Notes: generated by a model not told the origin, from the letters alone. A DNA stretch of 64,000 bases from Lentilactobacillus parabuchneri DSM 5707 = NBRC 107865 (GCF_001435315.1 NZ_AZGK01000003.1:186001-250000); one strand, 5' to 3'. Numbered from the stretch's first letter, positions 1 through 10,576 are shown. A program made the numbers and translations.

Positions 1-2
1 AT

Positions 3-521
3 GCAATTATTATGCAACGTGCTTCTTTACGTCAAGGAACACATTCTGTTAAGAACCGTTCAGCAGTTCGTGGCGGTGGAAAGAAGCCTTGGCGTCAAAA
101 GGGTACTGGTAGAGCACGACAAGGCTCTATTCGTTCACCACAATGGCGAGGCGGTGGAATTGTCTTCGGACCAACTCCACGTTCATACTCATACCGTTTG
201 CCTAAGAAGGTTTCACGTTTGGCATTGAAGTCAGTGTTATCAGAAAAGGTTTCCGATGACAAATTAGTCGTTGTTGATACTTTAAAGTTTGATGCACCTA
301 AGACTAAAGAATTTGCCGAATTGTTAAACAAATTAGACGTTTCAACTAAGACATTAGTAGTTTTGGAAGACGACAACGAAAAAGCTGTTTTATCAGCTCG
401 TAATTTGGAAAATGTCAAAGTAGTACCTGCTAAGGGTATTAACACTTTGGACGTTGCTGATCATGACAAAGTTGTCATTACGAAAGCTGCTCTTTCTCAA
501 GTAGAGGAGGTGCTCGCATAA
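3..521 (+). CDS. rplD: 50S ribosomal protein L4 (5' truncated by window)
   Basis: L4 (uL4) is a primary 23S rRNA-binding protein lining the peptide exit tunnel. The reading frame is open from the left edge, and about 170 codons are visible, against roughly 205 for the full protein, so the N-terminus lies outside the window. The extended-loop signature [18 protein letters not shown] is present just after the edge, followed by the globular C-terminal half. Its stop codon overlaps the rplW start by one base (TAATG), which indicates translational coupling. This is the S10-operon position expected for L4. Confidence 0.97.
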   Translation, partial: AIIMQRASLRQGTHSVKNRSAVRGGGKKPWRQKGTGRARQGSIRSPQWRGGGIVFGPTPRSYSYRLPKKVSRLALKSVLSEKVSDDKLVVVDTLKFDAPKTKEFAELLNKLDVSTKTLVVLEDDNEKAVLSARNLENVKVVPAKGINTLDVADHDKVVITKAALSQVEEVLA

Positions 522-808
522 TGGAATCACGTGATATTATTTTACGCCCAGTTATTACTGAAGAAACAACCAGTAAGATGGACGATAAGACCTACACATT
601 CGATGTTGATTTACGAGCAACTAAGACCCAAGTTAAAAAGGCTATCGAAGACATCTTTGATGTTAAGGTTGTCCGAGTAAACATTATGAATGTTCGCGGT
701 AAATTAAAGCGTCAGGGTCGATATGCCGGTTACACTAAAAAGCGTCGTAAGGCAATCGTTACTTTGACTGAAGATTCAAAAGAAATCGAATTATTCAACG
801 AAGAATAA
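521..808 (+). CDS. rplW: 50S ribosomal protein L23
   Basis: L23 (uL23) sits at the tunnel exit and forms the docking site for trigger factor and SRP. The protein has 95 residues, the usual bacterial length, opening with the [12 protein letters not shown] motif and ending in the basic strand region [17 protein letters not shown]. The start ATG overlaps the rplD stop, and an upstream GAGGAGG inside rplD serves as ribosome binding site. It is followed after 32 bases by rplB. Confidence 0.97.
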   Translation: MESRDIILRPVITEETTSKMDDKTYTFDVDLRATKTQVKKAIEDIFDVKVVRVNIMNVRGKLKRQGRYAGYTKKRRKAIVTLTEDSKEIELFNEE

Positions 809-840
809 TTTCTTAATCTCTAAATTAGGAGGAAAACGTT

Positions 841-1680
841 TTGGCCATTAAAACATATAAGCCAACCAGCAATGGTAGACGTAATATGACAAGTTTAGAC
901 TACAGCTCAATCACAAAAAGTAAGCCTGAAAAGTCTTTGCTTGAATCAAAGAGCAAAACAGCCGGCCGTAATAACTATGGTCATATGACTGTTCGTCACC
1001 GTGGTGGTGGTAACAAAAACCAATACCGTATCATTGATTTTAAGCGAATCAAGGATGGCGTTCCAGCAACTGTTAAAGCCATTGAATACGATCCTAACCG
1101 GACTGCAAACATTGCTTTAATCGTTTATACCGATGGAATCAAATCATACATTATTGCACCAAAAGGATTAAAAGTTGGAGATAAGGTTGAATCCGGTGTT
1201 GAAGCAGATATCAAACCAGGTAACACACTTCCACTTTCAAATATTCCAGTTGGTACAATTATTCACAACATCGAATTGAAGCCTGGTAAGGGTGGACAGC
1301 TTGTTCGTTCAGCCGGTGCTTCAGCTCAATTGCTTGGTCGTGATGGCAAGTATTCACTTGTTCGTCTTGCATCAGGTGAAGTTCGTTTAATTCTCAGCAC
1401 AAACCGAGCAACAATTGGCTCAGTAAGTAATGAAGAACACGAATTAGTAAATGTTGGTAAGGCTGGTCGTACACGTTACAAGGGCCAACGTCCTCACGTT
1501 CGTGGATCAGTAATGAACCCTAACGATCACCCTCATGGTGGTGGTGAAGGTAAAGCGCCAGTTGGACTTCCATCACCATTATCACCATGGGGTAAGAAGA
1601 CAGTTGGTAAGAAGACTCGTTCTAAGAAAGCACGTTCGAACAAATTTATCGTTCGTCGTCGTAAAGGATCGAAGATGTAA
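841..1680 (+). CDS. rplB: 50S ribosomal protein L2
   Basis: L2 (uL2) is required for subunit association and peptidyl-transferase centre assembly. It has 279 residues with the conserved C-terminal signature [18 protein letters not shown], including the critical histidine, and a basic tail. It uses a TTG start placed 8 bases after AGGAGG at 827-832, and no better in-frame ATG aligns with the family N-terminus [14 protein letters not shown]. It lies between rplW and rpsS in normal S10 order. Confidence 0.97.
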   Translation: MAIKTYKPTSNGRRNMTSLDYSSITKSKPEKSLLESKSKTAGRNNYGHMTVRHRGGGNKNQYRIIDFKRIKDGVPATVKAIEYDPNRTANIALIVYTDGIKSYIIAPKGLKVGDKVESGVEADIKPGNTLPLSNIPVGTIIHNIELKPGKGGQLVRSAGASAQLLGRDGKYSLVRLASGEVRLILSTNRATIGSVSNEEHELVNVGKAGRTRYKGQRPHVRGSVMNPNDHPHGGGEGKAPVGLPSPLSPWGKKTVGKKTRSKKARSNKFIVRRRKGSKM

Positions 1681-1731
1681 TAGAACGCACTTATTAATTA
1701 CAATTAATTTGTGTGCAGAGGAGGTTGCAAA

Positions 1732-2007
1732 ATGAGTCGTAGTTTGAAAAAGGGACCATTCGCCGATGAGTATTTACTCAAAAAAGTAGACGCTCAAAAA
1801 GACCAAGAAAAGAAGTCAGTTATCAAGACTTGGTCACGACGCTCAACGATTTTCCCAAGTTTTATTGGATATACATTTGCTGTTTATGATGGACGTAAGC
1901 ACGTCCCAGTTTATGTTCAAGAAGACATGGTAGGTCACAAGCTTGGTGAATTCGTTCCAACTCGTACATTCCATGGTCATGGAACCGACGATAAGAAGAC
2001 TGTTTAA
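1732..2007 (+). CDS. rpsS: 30S ribosomal protein S19
   Basis: S19 (uS19) binds the 16S 3' domain in the small-subunit head with S13. I chose the ATG at 1732, giving 91 residues that start [10 protein letters not shown] exactly like the family, and AGGAGG lies just upstream. An in-frame GTG at 1711 would precede that ribosome binding site and is rejected. The C-terminal [16 protein letters not shown] motif is typical. Confidence 0.96.
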   Translation: MSRSLKKGPFADEYLLKKVDAQKDQEKKSVIKTWSRRSTIFPSFIGYTFAVYDGRKHVPVYVQEDMVGHKLGEFVPTRTFHGHGTDDKKTV

Positions 2008-2025
2008 AAACAAGGAGGATAACAA

Positions 2026-2382
2026 ATGGCTGAACAAGTTACATCAGCAAAAGCAACTGCCAAAACTGTTCGCATTGCCGCACGTAAGGTCCGTCTTGTA
2101 GTTGATCTTATCAGAGGTAAGAGTGTTGCTGAAGCAGCCGCAATTTTGGATTTCACACCCCGCGGTGCTTCTCCGGTAGTTTCTAAAGTACTTAAATCTG
2201 CAGTTGCTAACGCAGAAAACAATTTTGATTTAGATAGTGAAAACTTGTTTGTGAGTGAAGCATTTGTCAATGAAGGCGCAACCCTTAAGCGGTTCCGTCC
2301 TCGTGCCAAAGGTTCTGCATCACCAATCAACAAGCGGACAAGTCACATTACAATCGTTGTATCAGAAAAAGAGGAGGGATAA
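2026..2382 (+). CDS. rplV: 50S ribosomal protein L22
   Basis: L22 (uL22) has a beta-hairpin that lines the exit tunnel opposite L4. The 118-residue product shows the family core [19 protein letters not shown] and the hairpin region with [19 protein letters not shown], where macrolide-resistance changes are known in other species; nothing unusual is seen here. It has a strong AAGGAGG and ends four bases before rpsC. Confidence 0.96.
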   Translation: MAEQVTSAKATAKTVRIAARKVRLVVDLIRGKSVAEAAAILDFTPRGASPVVSKVLKSAVANAENNFDLDSENLFVSEAFVNEGATLKRFRPRAKGSASPINKRTSHITIVVSEKEEG

Positions 2383-2385
2383 CGC

Positions 2386-3051
2386 GTGGGTAATAAGATA
2401 AATCCTAATGGTTTACGAGTTGGAATCATTCGCGACTGGGAAGCTAAGTGGTATGCAGGTAAAGACTATGCAGCTTACTTAAAAGAAGACTTACAAATTC
2501 GTAAATATATAGAGAAGCGTCTTGCTAATGCGTCTGTTTCTACTATTGAAATTGAACGTGCTGCAAATCGCGTTAATGTTTCGATTCATACTGCTAAGCC
2601 AGGAATGGTTATTGGTAAAGGTGGATCAGAGGTTGAAAATCTCCGTAAAGAGCTTAACGATCTCACTGGCAAACGAGTTCACATCAACATTATCGAAATC
2701 AAGAAACCTGATTTGGATGCTAAATTAGTTGGTGAAAACATTGCCCGTCAATTGGAAGGCCGTGTTGCGTTCCGTCGTGCAATGCGTCAGTCAATGCAAA
2801 GAACAATGCGTGCAGGTGCCAAAGGTATTAAGACCCAGGTTGCTGGTCGTCTTAACGGTGCTGACATGGCTCGTGTTGAATCTTACTCAGATGGAACTGT
2901 TCCTTTGCATACTTTAAGAGCAGATATTGACTACTCATGGGTTGAAGCTTTTACTACTTATGGATCAATTGGTGTAAAAACTTGGATCTATCGTGGTGAA
3001 GTTCTCCCTGACAAGCCAAAGGACAGCAAAGCTGCAAAAGGAGGGAAATAA
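2386..3051 (+). CDS. rpsC: 30S ribosomal protein S3
   Basis: S3 (uS3) is at the mRNA entry site and contributes to ribosomal helicase activity. It has 221 residues and starts with GTG, giving [18 protein letters not shown]. The KH domain carries [14 protein letters not shown] at about residues 68-81. The C-terminal domain has the [13 protein letters not shown] motif. The gene starts 3 bases after the rplV stop and ends 2 bases before rplP. Confidence 0.96.
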   Translation: MGNKINPNGLRVGIIRDWEAKWYAGKDYAAYLKEDLQIRKYIEKRLANASVSTIEIERAANRVNVSIHTAKPGMVIGKGGSEVENLRKELNDLTGKRVHINIIEIKKPDLDAKLVGENIARQLEGRVAFRRAMRQSMQRTMRAGAKGIKTQVAGRLNGADMARVESYSDGTVPLHTLRADIDYSWVEAFTTYGSIGVKTWIYRGEVLPDKPKDSKAAKGGK

Positions 3052-3053
3052 AC

Positions 3054-3488
3054 ATGTTAGTACCTAAACGTGTAAAGCATCGTCGTGAACATCGTGGCAA
3101 GCTTCGTGGTACTGCCAAAGGTGGTAAGACGGTTACTTTCGGTGAATATGGTTTACAAGCCCTTGATTCACATTGGATTACAAACCGTCAAATCGAAGCA
3201 TGTCGTGTAGCGATGACCCGTCATATGAAGCGTGGAGGAAAGGTTTGGATTAAGATTTTCCCTCACAAGTCATATACTGAAAAAGGTGTCGGAGTTCGAA
3301 TGGGTAATGGTAAAGGTACACCAGCTGGCTGGGTTTCACCAGTTAAGCGTGGTAAGGTATTGTTCGAAATCGGTGGAGTTGATAAAGCAACCGCCCATGA
3401 AGCATTACGCCTTGCATCAAACAAACTTCCTGTTCGTACCAAGATCATAGAACGTGAGGAAGTAGGTGGCGAATCAAATGAAGGCTAA
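3054..3488 (+). CDS. rplP: 50S ribosomal protein L16
   Basis: L16 (uL16) lies near the A-site tRNA and the central protuberance. It has 144 residues beginning [15 protein letters not shown], with the conserved [13 protein letters not shown] loop at about residues 81-94. It overlaps the start of rpmC by 11 bases, so L29 translation is probably coupled to it. Confidence 0.97.
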   Translation: MLVPKRVKHRREHRGKLRGTAKGGKTVTFGEYGLQALDSHWITNRQIEACRVAMTRHMKRGGKVWIKIFPHKSYTEKGVGVRMGNGKGTPAGWVSPVKRGKVLFEIGGVDKATAHEALRLASNKLPVRTKIIEREEVGGESNEG

Positions 3489-3672
3489 AGATATCAGTAA
3501 GTTAACCACTGCTCAAATGATTGATAAAGAAAAAGATTACAAAGATGAATTGTTCAATCTTCGTTTCCAATTAGCCACTGGCCAGTTGGAGAATACTGCA
3601 CGCTTGAAGCAAGTTCGTAAGAACATTGCGCGCATCAAGACTGCACTTCGTCAACAAGAACTGAACAAATAG
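3478..3672 (+). CDS. rpmC: 50S ribosomal protein L29
   Basis: L29 (uL29) is a small helical-hairpin protein beside the tunnel exit. I chose the ATG at 3478, giving 64 residues starting [10 protein letters not shown] as in the family, with a TGAGGA-type ribosome binding site inside rplP. An upstream in-frame GTG at 3466 would add MANQ and lies closer to that site. The motif [19 protein letters not shown] is diagnostic. Confidence 0.94.
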   Translation: MKAKDISKLTTAQMIDKEKDYKDELFNLRFQLATGQLENTARLKQVRKNIARIKTALRQQELNK

Positions 3673-3696
3673 AATACGATAAGGGAGGTATAATTA

Positions 3697-3963
3697 ATGG
3701 CTGAAGAACGTAACCAGCGTAAGGTTTATCAAGGACGCGTTGTTTCTGATAAGAGCAATAAAACAATTACTGTTGAAGTTTCAACTTACAAGAAGCATGC
3801 AACTTACGGTAAGCGTGTTAGATACTCAAAGAAATTCACTGCCCATGATGAAAATAACGAAGCTAAAACCGGTGATCTTGTTCAAATCATGGAAACACGT
3901 CCATTGTCAAAGACAAAGCGTTTCCGTTTGATTAAGATTGTTGAAAAAGCAGTTATTATTTAA
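3697..3963 (+). CDS. rpsQ: 30S ribosomal protein S17
   Basis: S17 (uS17) is a primary 16S rRNA binder with an OB fold. It has 88 residues, opens [19 protein letters not shown], and carries the family motif [20 protein letters not shown] near the C-terminus. A GGGAGG site lies upstream. Confidence 0.96.
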   Translation: MAEERNQRKVYQGRVVSDKSNKTITVEVSTYKKHATYGKRVRYSKKFTAHDENNEAKTGDLVQIMETRPLSKTKRFRLIKIVEKAVII

Positions 3964-4021
3964 CTTTACTTAATTATCATTATTATCGTATTCGATCCAA
4001 TAATGAAGGGAGGATATACCT

Positions 4022-4390
4022 GTGATTCAACAAGAAAGTCGATTAAAAGTTGCCGACAACTCAGGTGCAAGAGAATTGTTAACTATTAAGGTTTTAGGTG
4101 GCTCAACCAGAAGGTATGCCGGTATTGGTGATACTATTGTTGCTACTGTTAAACAAGCAACACCAGGTGGCGTTGTCAAAAAGGGTGATGTTGTAAAGGC
4201 TGTTGTTGTTCGTACAAAAGCTGTTACACGTCGTAACGATGGTTCATACATTCGCTTTGACGAAAATGCTGCAGTTCTGATCCGTGATGACAAGAGTCCC
4301 CAAGGCACTCGTATCTTTGGCCCGGTTGCTCGTGAATTACGTGATAACAACTTCATGAAGATTGTTTCATTAGCCCCAGAAGTACTTTAA
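4022..4390 (+). CDS. rplN: 50S ribosomal protein L14
   Basis: L14 (uL14) forms inter-subunit bridges and is the binding site of the silencing factor RsfS. It has 122 residues and a GTG start preceded by GGGAGG. The N-terminus [19 protein letters not shown] and the segment [18 protein letters not shown] are characteristic. It is the first gene of the classical spc order, 58 bases after rpsQ; I see no clear promoter in that gap. Confidence 0.97.
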   Translation: MIQQESRLKVADNSGARELLTIKVLGGSTRRYAGIGDTIVATVKQATPGGVVKKGDVVKAVVVRTKAVTRRNDGSYIRFDENAAVLIRDDKSPQGTRIFGPVARELRDNNFMKIVSLAPEVL

Positions 4391-4420
4391 TCACAACCAG
4401 GATATAAGGAGGTGCCGTAG

Positions 4421-4729
4421 ATGTTCATTAAAACTGGTGACAAAGTTCGTGTTATTAGTGGTAAGGACAAAGGTAAGGAAGGGACAGTTACTAAAACTAT
4501 CGCTTCAAAGGATCGTGTGATTGTTGAAGGAATCAACAAAGTAAAGAAGCATCAAAAAGCTTCTCAAGCCAACCCACAAGGTGGCATTGTTGATACTGAA
4601 GCACCAATCCACGTATCAAACGTTATGCTAATTGACCCATCAACCAACGAACCAACTCGAATTGGGATCAAAGTTGAAGATGGTAAAAAAGTTCGATACT
4701 CAAAGAAATCGCAAAAAGCGATCGATTAA
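4421..4729 (+). CDS. rplX: 50S ribosomal protein L24
   Basis: L24 (uL24) initiates 50S assembly at the 5' end of 23S rRNA. It has 102 residues with an N-terminal KOW motif, [17 protein letters not shown], at about residues 7-23. It is preceded by AAGGAGG and sits between rplN and rplE as usual. Confidence 0.96.
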   Translation: MFIKTGDKVRVISGKDKGKEGTVTKTIASKDRVIVEGINKVKKHQKASQANPQGGIVDTEAPIHVSNVMLIDPSTNEPTRIGIKVEDGKKVRYSKKSQKAID

Positions 4730-4757
4730 CCACTAACGAAAGGAGGATACCTTTTAA

Positions 4758-5300
4758 ATGACAAGTCGTTTACAAGAAAAATTCAACAGCGAAATTACCC
4801 CACACATGATGGAGAAATTTAGCTACAAATCAGTTATGCAAGCACCTAAGATCGATAAGATCGTGCTTAACATGGGTGTTGGTGATGCCGTTACAAACGC
4901 TAAGAACCTTGACGAAGCTGTTTCTGAATTAGCTTTGATTTCTGGTCAAAAGCCATTGGTTACGAAAGCCAAGAAATCTATTGCCGGATTTAGATTACGT
5001 GAGGGTATGTCAATTGGTGCCAAGGTTACACTTCGTGGTGACAGAATGTATGACTTCTTAGACAAGTTAGTCAACGTTTCATTACCTCGAGTTCGTGATT
5101 TCCATGGTGTAAGTACCAGAGCCTTTGATGGTCGTGGTAACTATACTTTGGGTGTTCGTGAACAGTTGATTTTCCCTGAAATTGATTATGATAACGTTAA
5201 CCGTGTTAGAGGTTTGGATATTGTAATCGTAACTACAGCAAATACCGATGAAGAATCACATGAATTATTGGCTCAATTCGGTATGCCATTTGCAAGATAA
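4758..5300 (+). CDS. rplE: 50S ribosomal protein L5
   Basis: L5 (uL5) binds 5S rRNA and contacts S13 across the subunit interface. It has 180 residues, the standard length. Visible family motifs include [19 protein letters not shown] and the C-terminal [23 protein letters not shown] lies upstream of the ATG. Confidence 0.97.
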   Translation: MTSRLQEKFNSEITPHMMEKFSYKSVMQAPKIDKIVLNMGVGDAVTNAKNLDEAVSELALISGQKPLVTKAKKSIAGFRLREGMSIGAKVTLRGDRMYDFLDKLVNVSLPRVRDFHGVSTRAFDGRGNYTLGVREQLIFPEIDYDNVNRVRGLDIVIVTTANTDEESHELLAQFGMPFAR

Positions 5301-5314
5301 GAGGAGGTTTCACA

Positions 5315-5500
5315 TTGGCTAAAAAATCATTAATTGTAAAAAGTGAACGCCCTGCTAAGTTTTCAACACAGAGTTACACACGTTGCGAACGTTGCGGACG
5401 ACCTCGTTCTGTATACAAGAAATTCCATTTATGCCGTTTATGCATCCGTGAACTTGCCCACAAGGGTCAAATTCCTGGCATGAAGAAAGCTAGTTGGTAA
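5315..5500 (+). CDS. rpsN: 30S ribosomal protein S14, zinc-binding type Z
   Basis: S14 (uS14) is a small-subunit head protein. This is the short 61-residue zinc form: two CxxC pairs are visible in CERCGRP and CRLC, spaced 12 residues apart. Zinc-independent long paralogues exist in many Firmicutes, but none is in this window. The start is TTG, 8 bases after GAGGAGG, giving [13 protein letters not shown]. Confidence 0.96.
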   Translation: MAKKSLIVKSERPAKFSTQSYTRCERCGRPRSVYKKFHLCRLCIRELAHKGQIPGMKKASW

Positions 5501-5525
5501 TAATTAAAAAGGAGGTTGTGCGCTG

Positions 5526-5924
5526 ATGTCTATGACTGATCCAATTGCAGACTTTTTAACTCGTATTCGTAATGCGAACATGGTTTACCATGAAACAGTT
5601 GAAGTTCCTGCATCAAAAATCAAACGTGACATTGCTGAAATTCTCAAACGTGAGGGTTTTGTTCGCGATGTTGAATATATCGAAGACGACAAACAAGGCA
5701 TTATCCGTGTTTTCTTGAAGTATGGCAAGGATAAGCAACGTGTCATTACTGGTCTTAAGAGAATTTCGAAGCCAGGTCTACGATCATATGTTAAAGCAGA
5801 TGATGTTCCTAAGGTCTTGAATGGTCTTGGAATTGCTATCATTTCCACATCAAACGGTGTGATTACAGACAAGCAAGCACGCGCCCAAAAAATTGGCGGC
5901 GAAGTGTTAGCTTACGTATGGTAA
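5526..5924 (+). CDS. rpsH: 30S ribosomal protein S8
   Basis: S8 (uS8) binds helix 21 of 16S rRNA and in many bacteria represses the spc operon by binding its own mRNA. It has 132 residues, begins [18 protein letters not shown] and ends with the conserved [11 protein letters not shown]. The ATG at 5526 follows AAAGGAGG; an internal ATG at 5532 is the alternative. Confidence 0.96.
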   Translation: MSMTDPIADFLTRIRNANMVYHETVEVPASKIKRDIAEILKREGFVRDVEYIEDDKQGIIRVFLKYGKDKQRVITGLKRISKPGLRSYVKADDVPKVLNGLGIAIISTSNGVITDKQARAQKIGGEVLAYVW

Positions 5925-5950
5925 AATTCATTAAATTGGAGGTGTAATCG

Positions 5951-6490
5951 ATGAGTCGAATTGGTTATAAAACCGTCGTCTTACCAAAGGGTGTCGAGGT
6001 AAAAGAAGACGGAAACATTGTAACAGTAAAGGGTGCTAAAGGTACTTTGAGCCGAGAATTTTCATCAGAAATTAAGATGAACGTCAAGGATAACGAAGTC
6101 AACTTTGAACCAATTGCTGATTATAATAATAAAGTTCGTGCCTTACATGGTACAATGCGTGCTAATTTCAACAACATGGTTGAGGGTGTCACTAATGGTT
6201 TCAAGAAGACATTAAAGCTTGTTGGTGTTGGTTATCGTGCACAACTTAAAGGCAAAACGCTTACTTTGAACGTTGGTTATTCAAACCCCGTTGAAATGCA
6301 AGTTCCTGAAGATCTCACTGTTGAAGTTCCTGATAACACGACGATCCATATCAGTGGTATCAGCAAACAAGCAGTCGGTGATTTTGCTGCAACTGTTCGT
6401 TCCGTACGTTCACCTGAACCATACAAAGGTAAAGGTATTCGTTATGAAAACGAACATATTATTCGTAAGGAAGGTAAGACTGGTAAGTAA
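5951..6490 (+). CDS. rplF: 50S ribosomal protein L6
   Basis: L6 (uL6) lies near the GTPase-associated centre. It has 179 residues with a duplicated fold; the second repeat contains the signature [16 protein letters not shown] near the C-terminus. TTGGAGG precedes the ATG. Confidence 0.96.
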   Translation: MSRIGYKTVVLPKGVEVKEDGNIVTVKGAKGTLSREFSSEIKMNVKDNEVNFEPIADYNNKVRALHGTMRANFNNMVEGVTNGFKKTLKLVGVGYRAQLKGKTLTLNVGYSNPVEMQVPEDLTVEVPDNTTIHISGISKQAVGDFAATVRSVRSPEPYKGKGIRYENEHIIRKEGKTGK

Positions 6491-6527
6491 CAGATTATCA
6501 GCCTAATAAAATTTTGAGGTGACTATT

Positions 6528-6884
6528 GTGATTTCTAAACCAGATAAAAATAAGAGTCGGAAACGTCGTCATAACCGTGTCCGTAATAAAATTTCTGGTA
6601 CTGCCGAGCGCCCACGCTTGAATGTATATCGTTCTAATAAAAACATCTACGCTCAAATTATTGATGACGTAGAGGGTGTAACGCTTGTTAGTGCCTCAAC
6701 ACTTGATTCTGCAATCAGTAGTGGCAACAAGACTGAACAAGCAGCCAGTGTTGGTAAATTAGTAGCTCAACGTGCTAGCGAAAAGAACATTAAAAATGTT
6801 GTTTTCGATCGTGGTGGATATTTGTATCATGGTCGTGTTCAAGCTCTTGCAGATGCTGCTCGTGAAAATGGACTAGAATTCTAA
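6528..6884 (+). CDS. rplR: 50S ribosomal protein L18
   Basis: L18 (uL18) binds 5S rRNA together with L5. I chose GTG at 6528, giving 118 residues starting [17 protein letters not shown]. The TTGAGGTGA ribosome binding site lies upstream, and it would overlap the alternative GTG at 6519. The C-terminal ARENGLEF is typical. Confidence 0.94.
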   Translation: MISKPDKNKSRKRRHNRVRNKISGTAERPRLNVYRSNKNIYAQIIDDVEGVTLVSASTLDSAISSGNKTEQAASVGKLVAQRASEKNIKNVVFDRGGYLYHGRVQALADAARENGLEF

Positions 6885-6904
6885 TAAAGGAGGAATAACC
6901 GCAC

Positions 6905-7408
6905 ATGAAGAAATTTATTGATCCAGATAAGTTAGAGCTTGAAGACAACGTTGTTTCAATTAACCGGATCACTAAAGTTGTAAAAGGTGGACGTCGTCTT
7001 CGTTTTGCTGCTTTGGTCGTTGTTGGAGACAAGCACGGACATGTTGGTTTTGGAACTGGTAAAGCTCAAGAAGTTCCAGAAGCAATCCGTAAAGCCGTTG
7101 AAGCAGCTCGCAAAAACTTAATTGAGGTTCCGATTGTTGGTACAACGATTCCTCATCAAGTTCTCGGAACTTTTGGTGGCGGACGGATTTTATTGAAGCC
7201 TGCTGAAGAAGGATCTGGAGTAGCAGCTGGTGGTGCCGTGCGTTCCGTTATGGAATTAGCTGGTGTCGATGATGTTACCAGTAAACGACTGGGTTCCAAT
7301 ACTCCTATCAACGTTATCCGAGCAACATTCAAAGGGTTGGTTGAATTGAAGAGTGCTGAAGAAGTTTCAGCTTTACGTGGGGTTTCAACCCAACACTTAG
7401 CTGAATAA
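6905..7408 (+). CDS. rpsE: 30S ribosomal protein S5
   Basis: S5 (uS5) shapes the mRNA entry channel and decoding fidelity. It has 167 residues with the S5 double-stranded-RNA-binding-like domain followed by the C-terminal half ([19 protein letters not shown]). AAAGGAGG lies upstream. It ends 14 bases before rpmD. Confidence 0.97.
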   Translation: MKKFIDPDKLELEDNVVSINRITKVVKGGRRLRFAALVVVGDKHGHVGFGTGKAQEVPEAIRKAVEAARKNLIEVPIVGTTIPHQVLGTFGGGRILLKPAEEGSGVAAGGAVRSVMELAGVDDVTSKRLGSNTPINVIRATFKGLVELKSAEEVSALRGVSTQHLAE

Positions 7409-7422
7409 GGAGGGTGTTTTAG

Positions 7423-7608
7423 ATGGCTCAATTGAAAATTACTTTAAAACGTAGCGTAACTCATCGCCTTCCAAAGCAACGTAAAATTGTGAAGGCACTT
7501 GGCTTAGGTCGAGTAAATAGTGTCGTTGTCAAACCTGATAACGAATCTATTCGTGGGGCTTTATTCCAAATCGCTCACTTAATTGAAGTTGAACAAGTTA
7601 AAGACTAA
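7423..7608 (+). CDS. rpmD: 50S ribosomal protein L30
   Basis: L30 (uL30) is a small peripheral 50S protein lost in some lineages but retained here. It has 61 residues, with [20 protein letters not shown] as its core and the C-terminal [23 protein letters not shown] precedes the ATG. Confidence 0.95.
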   Translation: MAQLKITLKRSVTHRLPKQRKIVKALGLGRVNSVVVKPDNESIRGALFQIAHLIEVEQVKD

Positions 7609-7633
7609 TAATTCGTAAGGAGGTGCCAATTTC

Positions 7634-8068
7634 ATGAAATTAAATGAATTGAAGGCTGCTGAAGGTTCTCGTTCATTGCGTACTCGTAAAGGACGTGGCC
7701 GTTCTGCCGGCAAAGGTAAGACAGCAGGTCGTGGCCAAAAGGGTCAAAAAGCTCGTAGCAAGACGCGTGTAGGATTCGAAGGTGGCCAGATGCCATTGTA
7801 TCGTCGTATTCCAAAACGTGGTTTCAACAACATTAACCATAAGGAATATGCTGTTGTGAACGTTGTTAAACTTGAAGCTTTTGACGATGGTACTGAAGTA
7901 ACTCCAGAATTACTTCAACAATCAGGGATCGTTAAGAATACCAAATCAGGTATTAAGATTCTTGGTGAAGGTGAACTGACCAAAAAATTAACCGTTAAGG
8001 CTAATAAATTTTCAAAAGCTGCACAATCCGTAATTGAAAATGCGGGCGGTAAAATCGAGGTGGTTTAA
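7634..8068 (+). CDS. rplO: 50S ribosomal protein L15
   Basis: L15 (uL15) helps organise late 50S assembly. It has 144 residues with the arginine/glycine-rich N-terminal extension ([19 protein letters not shown]) that threads into rRNA, and the [18 protein letters not shown] motif. Its stop overlaps the secY start by one base (TAATG), coupling L15 to SecY synthesis. Confidence 0.97.
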   Translation: MKLNELKAAEGSRSLRTRKGRGRSAGKGKTAGRGQKGQKARSKTRVGFEGGQMPLYRRIPKRGFNNINHKEYAVVNVVKLEAFDDGTEVTPELLQQSGIVKNTKSGIKILGEGELTKKLTVKANKFSKAAQSVIENAGGKIEVV

Positions 8069-9384
8069 TGCTTTCGACTTTAGCAAAGGCATTTAAAGTA
8101 AAAGATATTCGTAACAAAATTCTTTTTACTTTGTTTGTTTTGATCATATTCCGTTTGGGAGCATACATAACTGTTCCCGGAATCAATGCCAAAGCTTTAA
8201 CATCCGTTGCATCTTCCGGATTGGTAAGTATTTTGAACACATTTAGTGGTGGTGGATTGACGAACTACTCTATTTTCGCAATGGGGGTTTCTCCATACAT
8301 CACTGCTCAAATTATTATCCAATTACTTCAAATGGATATCGTCCCTCGATACGTTGAATGGGGGAAACAAGGTGAAGTTGGGCGACGTAAGTTGAATCAA
8401 CATACTCGATATTTGACAGTTATCTTGGCATTTTTCCAGTCAGTTGGAATTACTGCCGGGTTTAACCAATTGAGTAGTTTAAACCTTGTTCAAAATCCAA
8501 GTATTAAAACGTTTGTTATCATCGGCTTAATCTTAACTGGTGGGACAATGTTAACAACTTGGATGGGTGATATGATTACGGAGCGAGGAATCGGAAATGG
8601 TATTTCAATGATCATCTTCGCCGGAATTGTTGCCCGGATTCCTGTAGGTCTTCAGTCATTATGGACCCAATATTTTGTTGGTGTCACTGGTGCTGACTTA
8701 TGGCAACCAATTTTGTTCGCAGTTGCTTTGTTGATTATTGTTTTGGTTATTGTTACATTTGTTACTTGGGTTCAACAAGCTGAGCGTCGAGTACCTATTC
8801 AATATACCAGAAGAGTTTCAGGATCACCCGATAGCAGTTACCTTCCATTGAAGGTTAACGTTGCTGGTGTTATTCCCGTTATCTTTGCGAGTTCCTTTAT
8901 TGCAACTCCACAGACAATTTTGATGGCATTTACGAATAATTACTCAACTGCTACTTGGTTCCAAGTACTAAACAATTTGTTTAATATGCAGACTCCAACA
9001 GGTGCTGCCTTTTACACAATTTTGATTATCATGTTTACTTTCTTCTATGCGTTTGTTCAGGTTAACCCGGAAAAGCTTTCTGAGAATTTGCAGAAGCAAG
9101 GAAGCTACATTCCAGGTGTTTGGCCTGGTCACGAGACACAGTCTTACGTCTCTGACCTTTTGATGAAGCTTAGTACAGTTGGTGCGTTATTCCTTGGTGT
9201 TGTTGCATTAATTCCATTAATTGCACAAAACCTTTGGAACTTGAACGAGTCAATTGGATTAGGTGGGACAAGTTTACTAATCGTTGTTGGGGTTGCCATT
9301 GAAACGATTCGTCAGATTCGTGGATTGATGATGAAGCGTGAATACGTTGGATTTATTCATGATTCACGACCAACTGAAGATTAG
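8068..9384 (+). CDS. secY: Preprotein translocase subunit SecY
   Basis: SecY is the channel subunit of the SecYEG translocon in the cytoplasmic membrane. It has 438 residues and about ten hydrophobic segments. Visible family features are the GRR-type loop after the second helix (GEVGRRKLNQHTRYLT), the RGIGNGISMIIFAGI segment and the cytosolic loop AERRVPIQYTRR. The ATG overlaps the rplO stop; a GAGGTGG site inside rplO probably drives initiation. This is the only secY seen, so it is the housekeeping copy. Confidence 0.97.
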   Translation: MLSTLAKAFKVKDIRNKILFTLFVLIIFRLGAYITVPGINAKALTSVASSGLVSILNTFSGGGLTNYSIFAMGVSPYITAQIIIQLLQMDIVPRYVEWGKQGEVGRRKLNQHTRYLTVILAFFQSVGITAGFNQLSSLNLVQNPSIKTFVIIGLILTGGTMLTTWMGDMITERGIGNGISMIIFAGIVARIPVGLQSLWTQYFVGVTGADLWQPILFAVALLIIVLVIVTFVTWVQQAERRVPIQYTRRVSGSPDSSYLPLKVNVAGVIPVIFASSFIATPQTILMAFTNNYSTATWFQVLNNLFNMQTPTGAAFYTILIIMFTFFYAFVQVNPEKLSENLQKQGSYIPGVWPGHETQSYVSDLLMKLSTVGALFLGVVALIPLIAQNLWNLNESIGLGGTSLLIVVGVAIETIRQIRGLMMKREYVGFIHDSRPTED

Positions 9385-9420
9385 AAACAATCAATACATT
9401 TCAAACGAGGAGGAAACAAC

Positions 9421-10077
9421 ATGTCTTTGAATTTGATATTAATGGGCTTACCTGGTGCAGGAAAAGGTACTCAAGCACAATTTATTGTTGATAAGTATCA
9501 TGTTCCTCATATTTCGACTGGCGATATGTTCCGAGATGCTATTTCAAATAGCACGCCACTCGGAGTTAAAGCTAAGGAGTTCACTGATAAAGGTAACTTG
9601 GTTCCTGATGAAGTTACAAACGGAATCGTTAAAGAACGATTAGCAAAAGACGATACTAAGCCAGGATTCTTATTGGATGGCTACCCAAGAACTTTAGAGC
9701 AGGCAAATGCCCTTGAATCAATGACTAAAGATTTGGACAAACCGTTGACTGCTGTTATCAACATTGATGTTGATCCTAAGCTTTTGACGGAGCGTCTATC
9801 TGGTCGATTCATTTGTAAGACTTGCGGTGCAACTTATCACAAGTTGTATCACATGCCTAAAGTTCCAGGTACCTGTGATGTGTGTGGCGGTCATGAATTT
9901 TATCAGCGTGAGGATGACAAGCCTGAAGCTGTTAAAAATCGTCTCAAAGTTAACGTAGAGATGAATACACCGCTTATTGCATTTTATAAGGATCGCAATC
10001 TCCTGTTCAATGTTGATGGAAGCAAAGACATTGAAGAGGTTTGGCAAAAAGTTGATGAGATCTTAAGCACACTCTAA
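9421..10077 (+). CDS. adk: Adenylate kinase, zinc-containing
   Basis: Adenylate kinase catalyses ATP + AMP = 2 ADP in the cytosol. It has 218 residues, the long form with a LID domain. The P-loop is [11 protein letters not shown] at about residues 8-18. The LID carries a structural zinc site of two CxxC pairs (CKTC and CDVC), common in Gram-positive adenylate kinases. The [10 protein letters not shown] motif is conserved. No map (methionine aminopeptidase) gene follows, unlike Bacillus. Confidence 0.97.
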   Translation: MSLNLILMGLPGAGKGTQAQFIVDKYHVPHISTGDMFRDAISNSTPLGVKAKEFTDKGNLVPDEVTNGIVKERLAKDDTKPGFLLDGYPRTLEQANALESMTKDLDKPLTAVINIDVDPKLLTERLSGRFICKTCGATYHKLYHMPKVPGTCDVCGGHEFYQREDDKPEAVKNRLKVNVEMNTPLIAFYKDRNLLFNVDGSKDIEEVWQKVDEILSTL

Positions 10078-10095
10078 ACGCTACTAATTTAGGTG

Positions 10096-10124
10096 TTGAG
10101 TCGGTTGGATTGATGAAATATAAT
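10096..10124 (+). promoter_or_regulatory. SigA-type promoter upstream of infA
   Basis: TTGAGT (10096-10101) and a perfect TATAAT (10119-10124) are separated by 17 bases, in the 126-base gap between adk and infA. This would give infA-rpmJ-rpsM-rpsK-rpoA-rplQ a promoter of their own in addition to readthrough. It is a sequence match only; no start site is known. Confidence 0.72.
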
Positions 10125-10203
10125 GAATGTGTTAAACTGTCAAAGGTTTGTCAAGTTTATTTTAATGGAATTCAATCTATTTTAACATTGGAGGTGTAAT
10201 AGA

Positions 10204-10422
10204 GTGGCTAAAGATAATGTTATTGAAGTTGAAGGAAAAGTTGTCGAAACTTTGCCAAATGCAATGTTTCGCGTTGAACTTGAGAATGGACACGAGATCT
10301 TGGCTCATGTTTCAGGAAAAATCCGAATGCATTATATTCGAATTTTACCTGGTGACAAAGTTACGGTTGAAATGTCTCCTTACGACTTAAGTAAGGGACG
10401 TATTACTTATCGATTTAAGTAG
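10204..10422 (+). CDS. infA: Translation initiation factor IF-1
   Basis: IF-1 occupies the ribosomal A site during initiation. It has 72 residues and a single S1-like OB domain with the motif [19 protein letters not shown]. It uses a GTG start after TTGGAGGTG. Its position between adk and rpmJ is standard for this order. Confidence 0.97.
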   Translation: MAKDNVIEVEGKVVETLPNAMFRVELENGHEILAHVSGKIRMHYIRILPGDKVTVEMSPYDLSKGRITYRFK

Positions 10423-10456
10423 TCCTTTTCTTCAATTTTTTCGAGGAGGGTTAAAA

Positions 10457-10576
10457 ATGAAAGTACGACCATCAGTACGAAAAATGTGTGAACATTGCAA
10501 GATTATTAAACGAAAAGGCCGAGTAATGGTTATTTGCTCAGCAAACCCAAAGCACAAACAACGCCAAGGTAAATAA
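10457..10576 (+). CDS. rpmJ: 50S ribosomal protein L36
   Basis: L36 (bL36) is the smallest 50S protein. The frame encodes 39 residues starting [19 protein letters not shown]. The zinc ligands CxxC (CEHC), C and H (ICSANPKH) are all visible, so this is the zinc-binding form. GAGGAGGG precedes the ATG. The gene lies between infA and rpsM. Confidence 0.95.
   Translation: MKVRPSVRKMCEHCKIIKRKGRVMVICSANPKHKQRQGK

Noticed and set aside
3964-4021. Promoter between rpsQ and rplN
   Set aside because: The gap is AT-rich but no -35/-10 pair with 16-18 spacing is convincing.
7632-7814. Minus-strand ORF inside rplO and other antisense ORFs in ribosomal genes
   Set aside because: They mirror strongly biased codon usage of real genes and lack ribosome binding sites or recognisable products.
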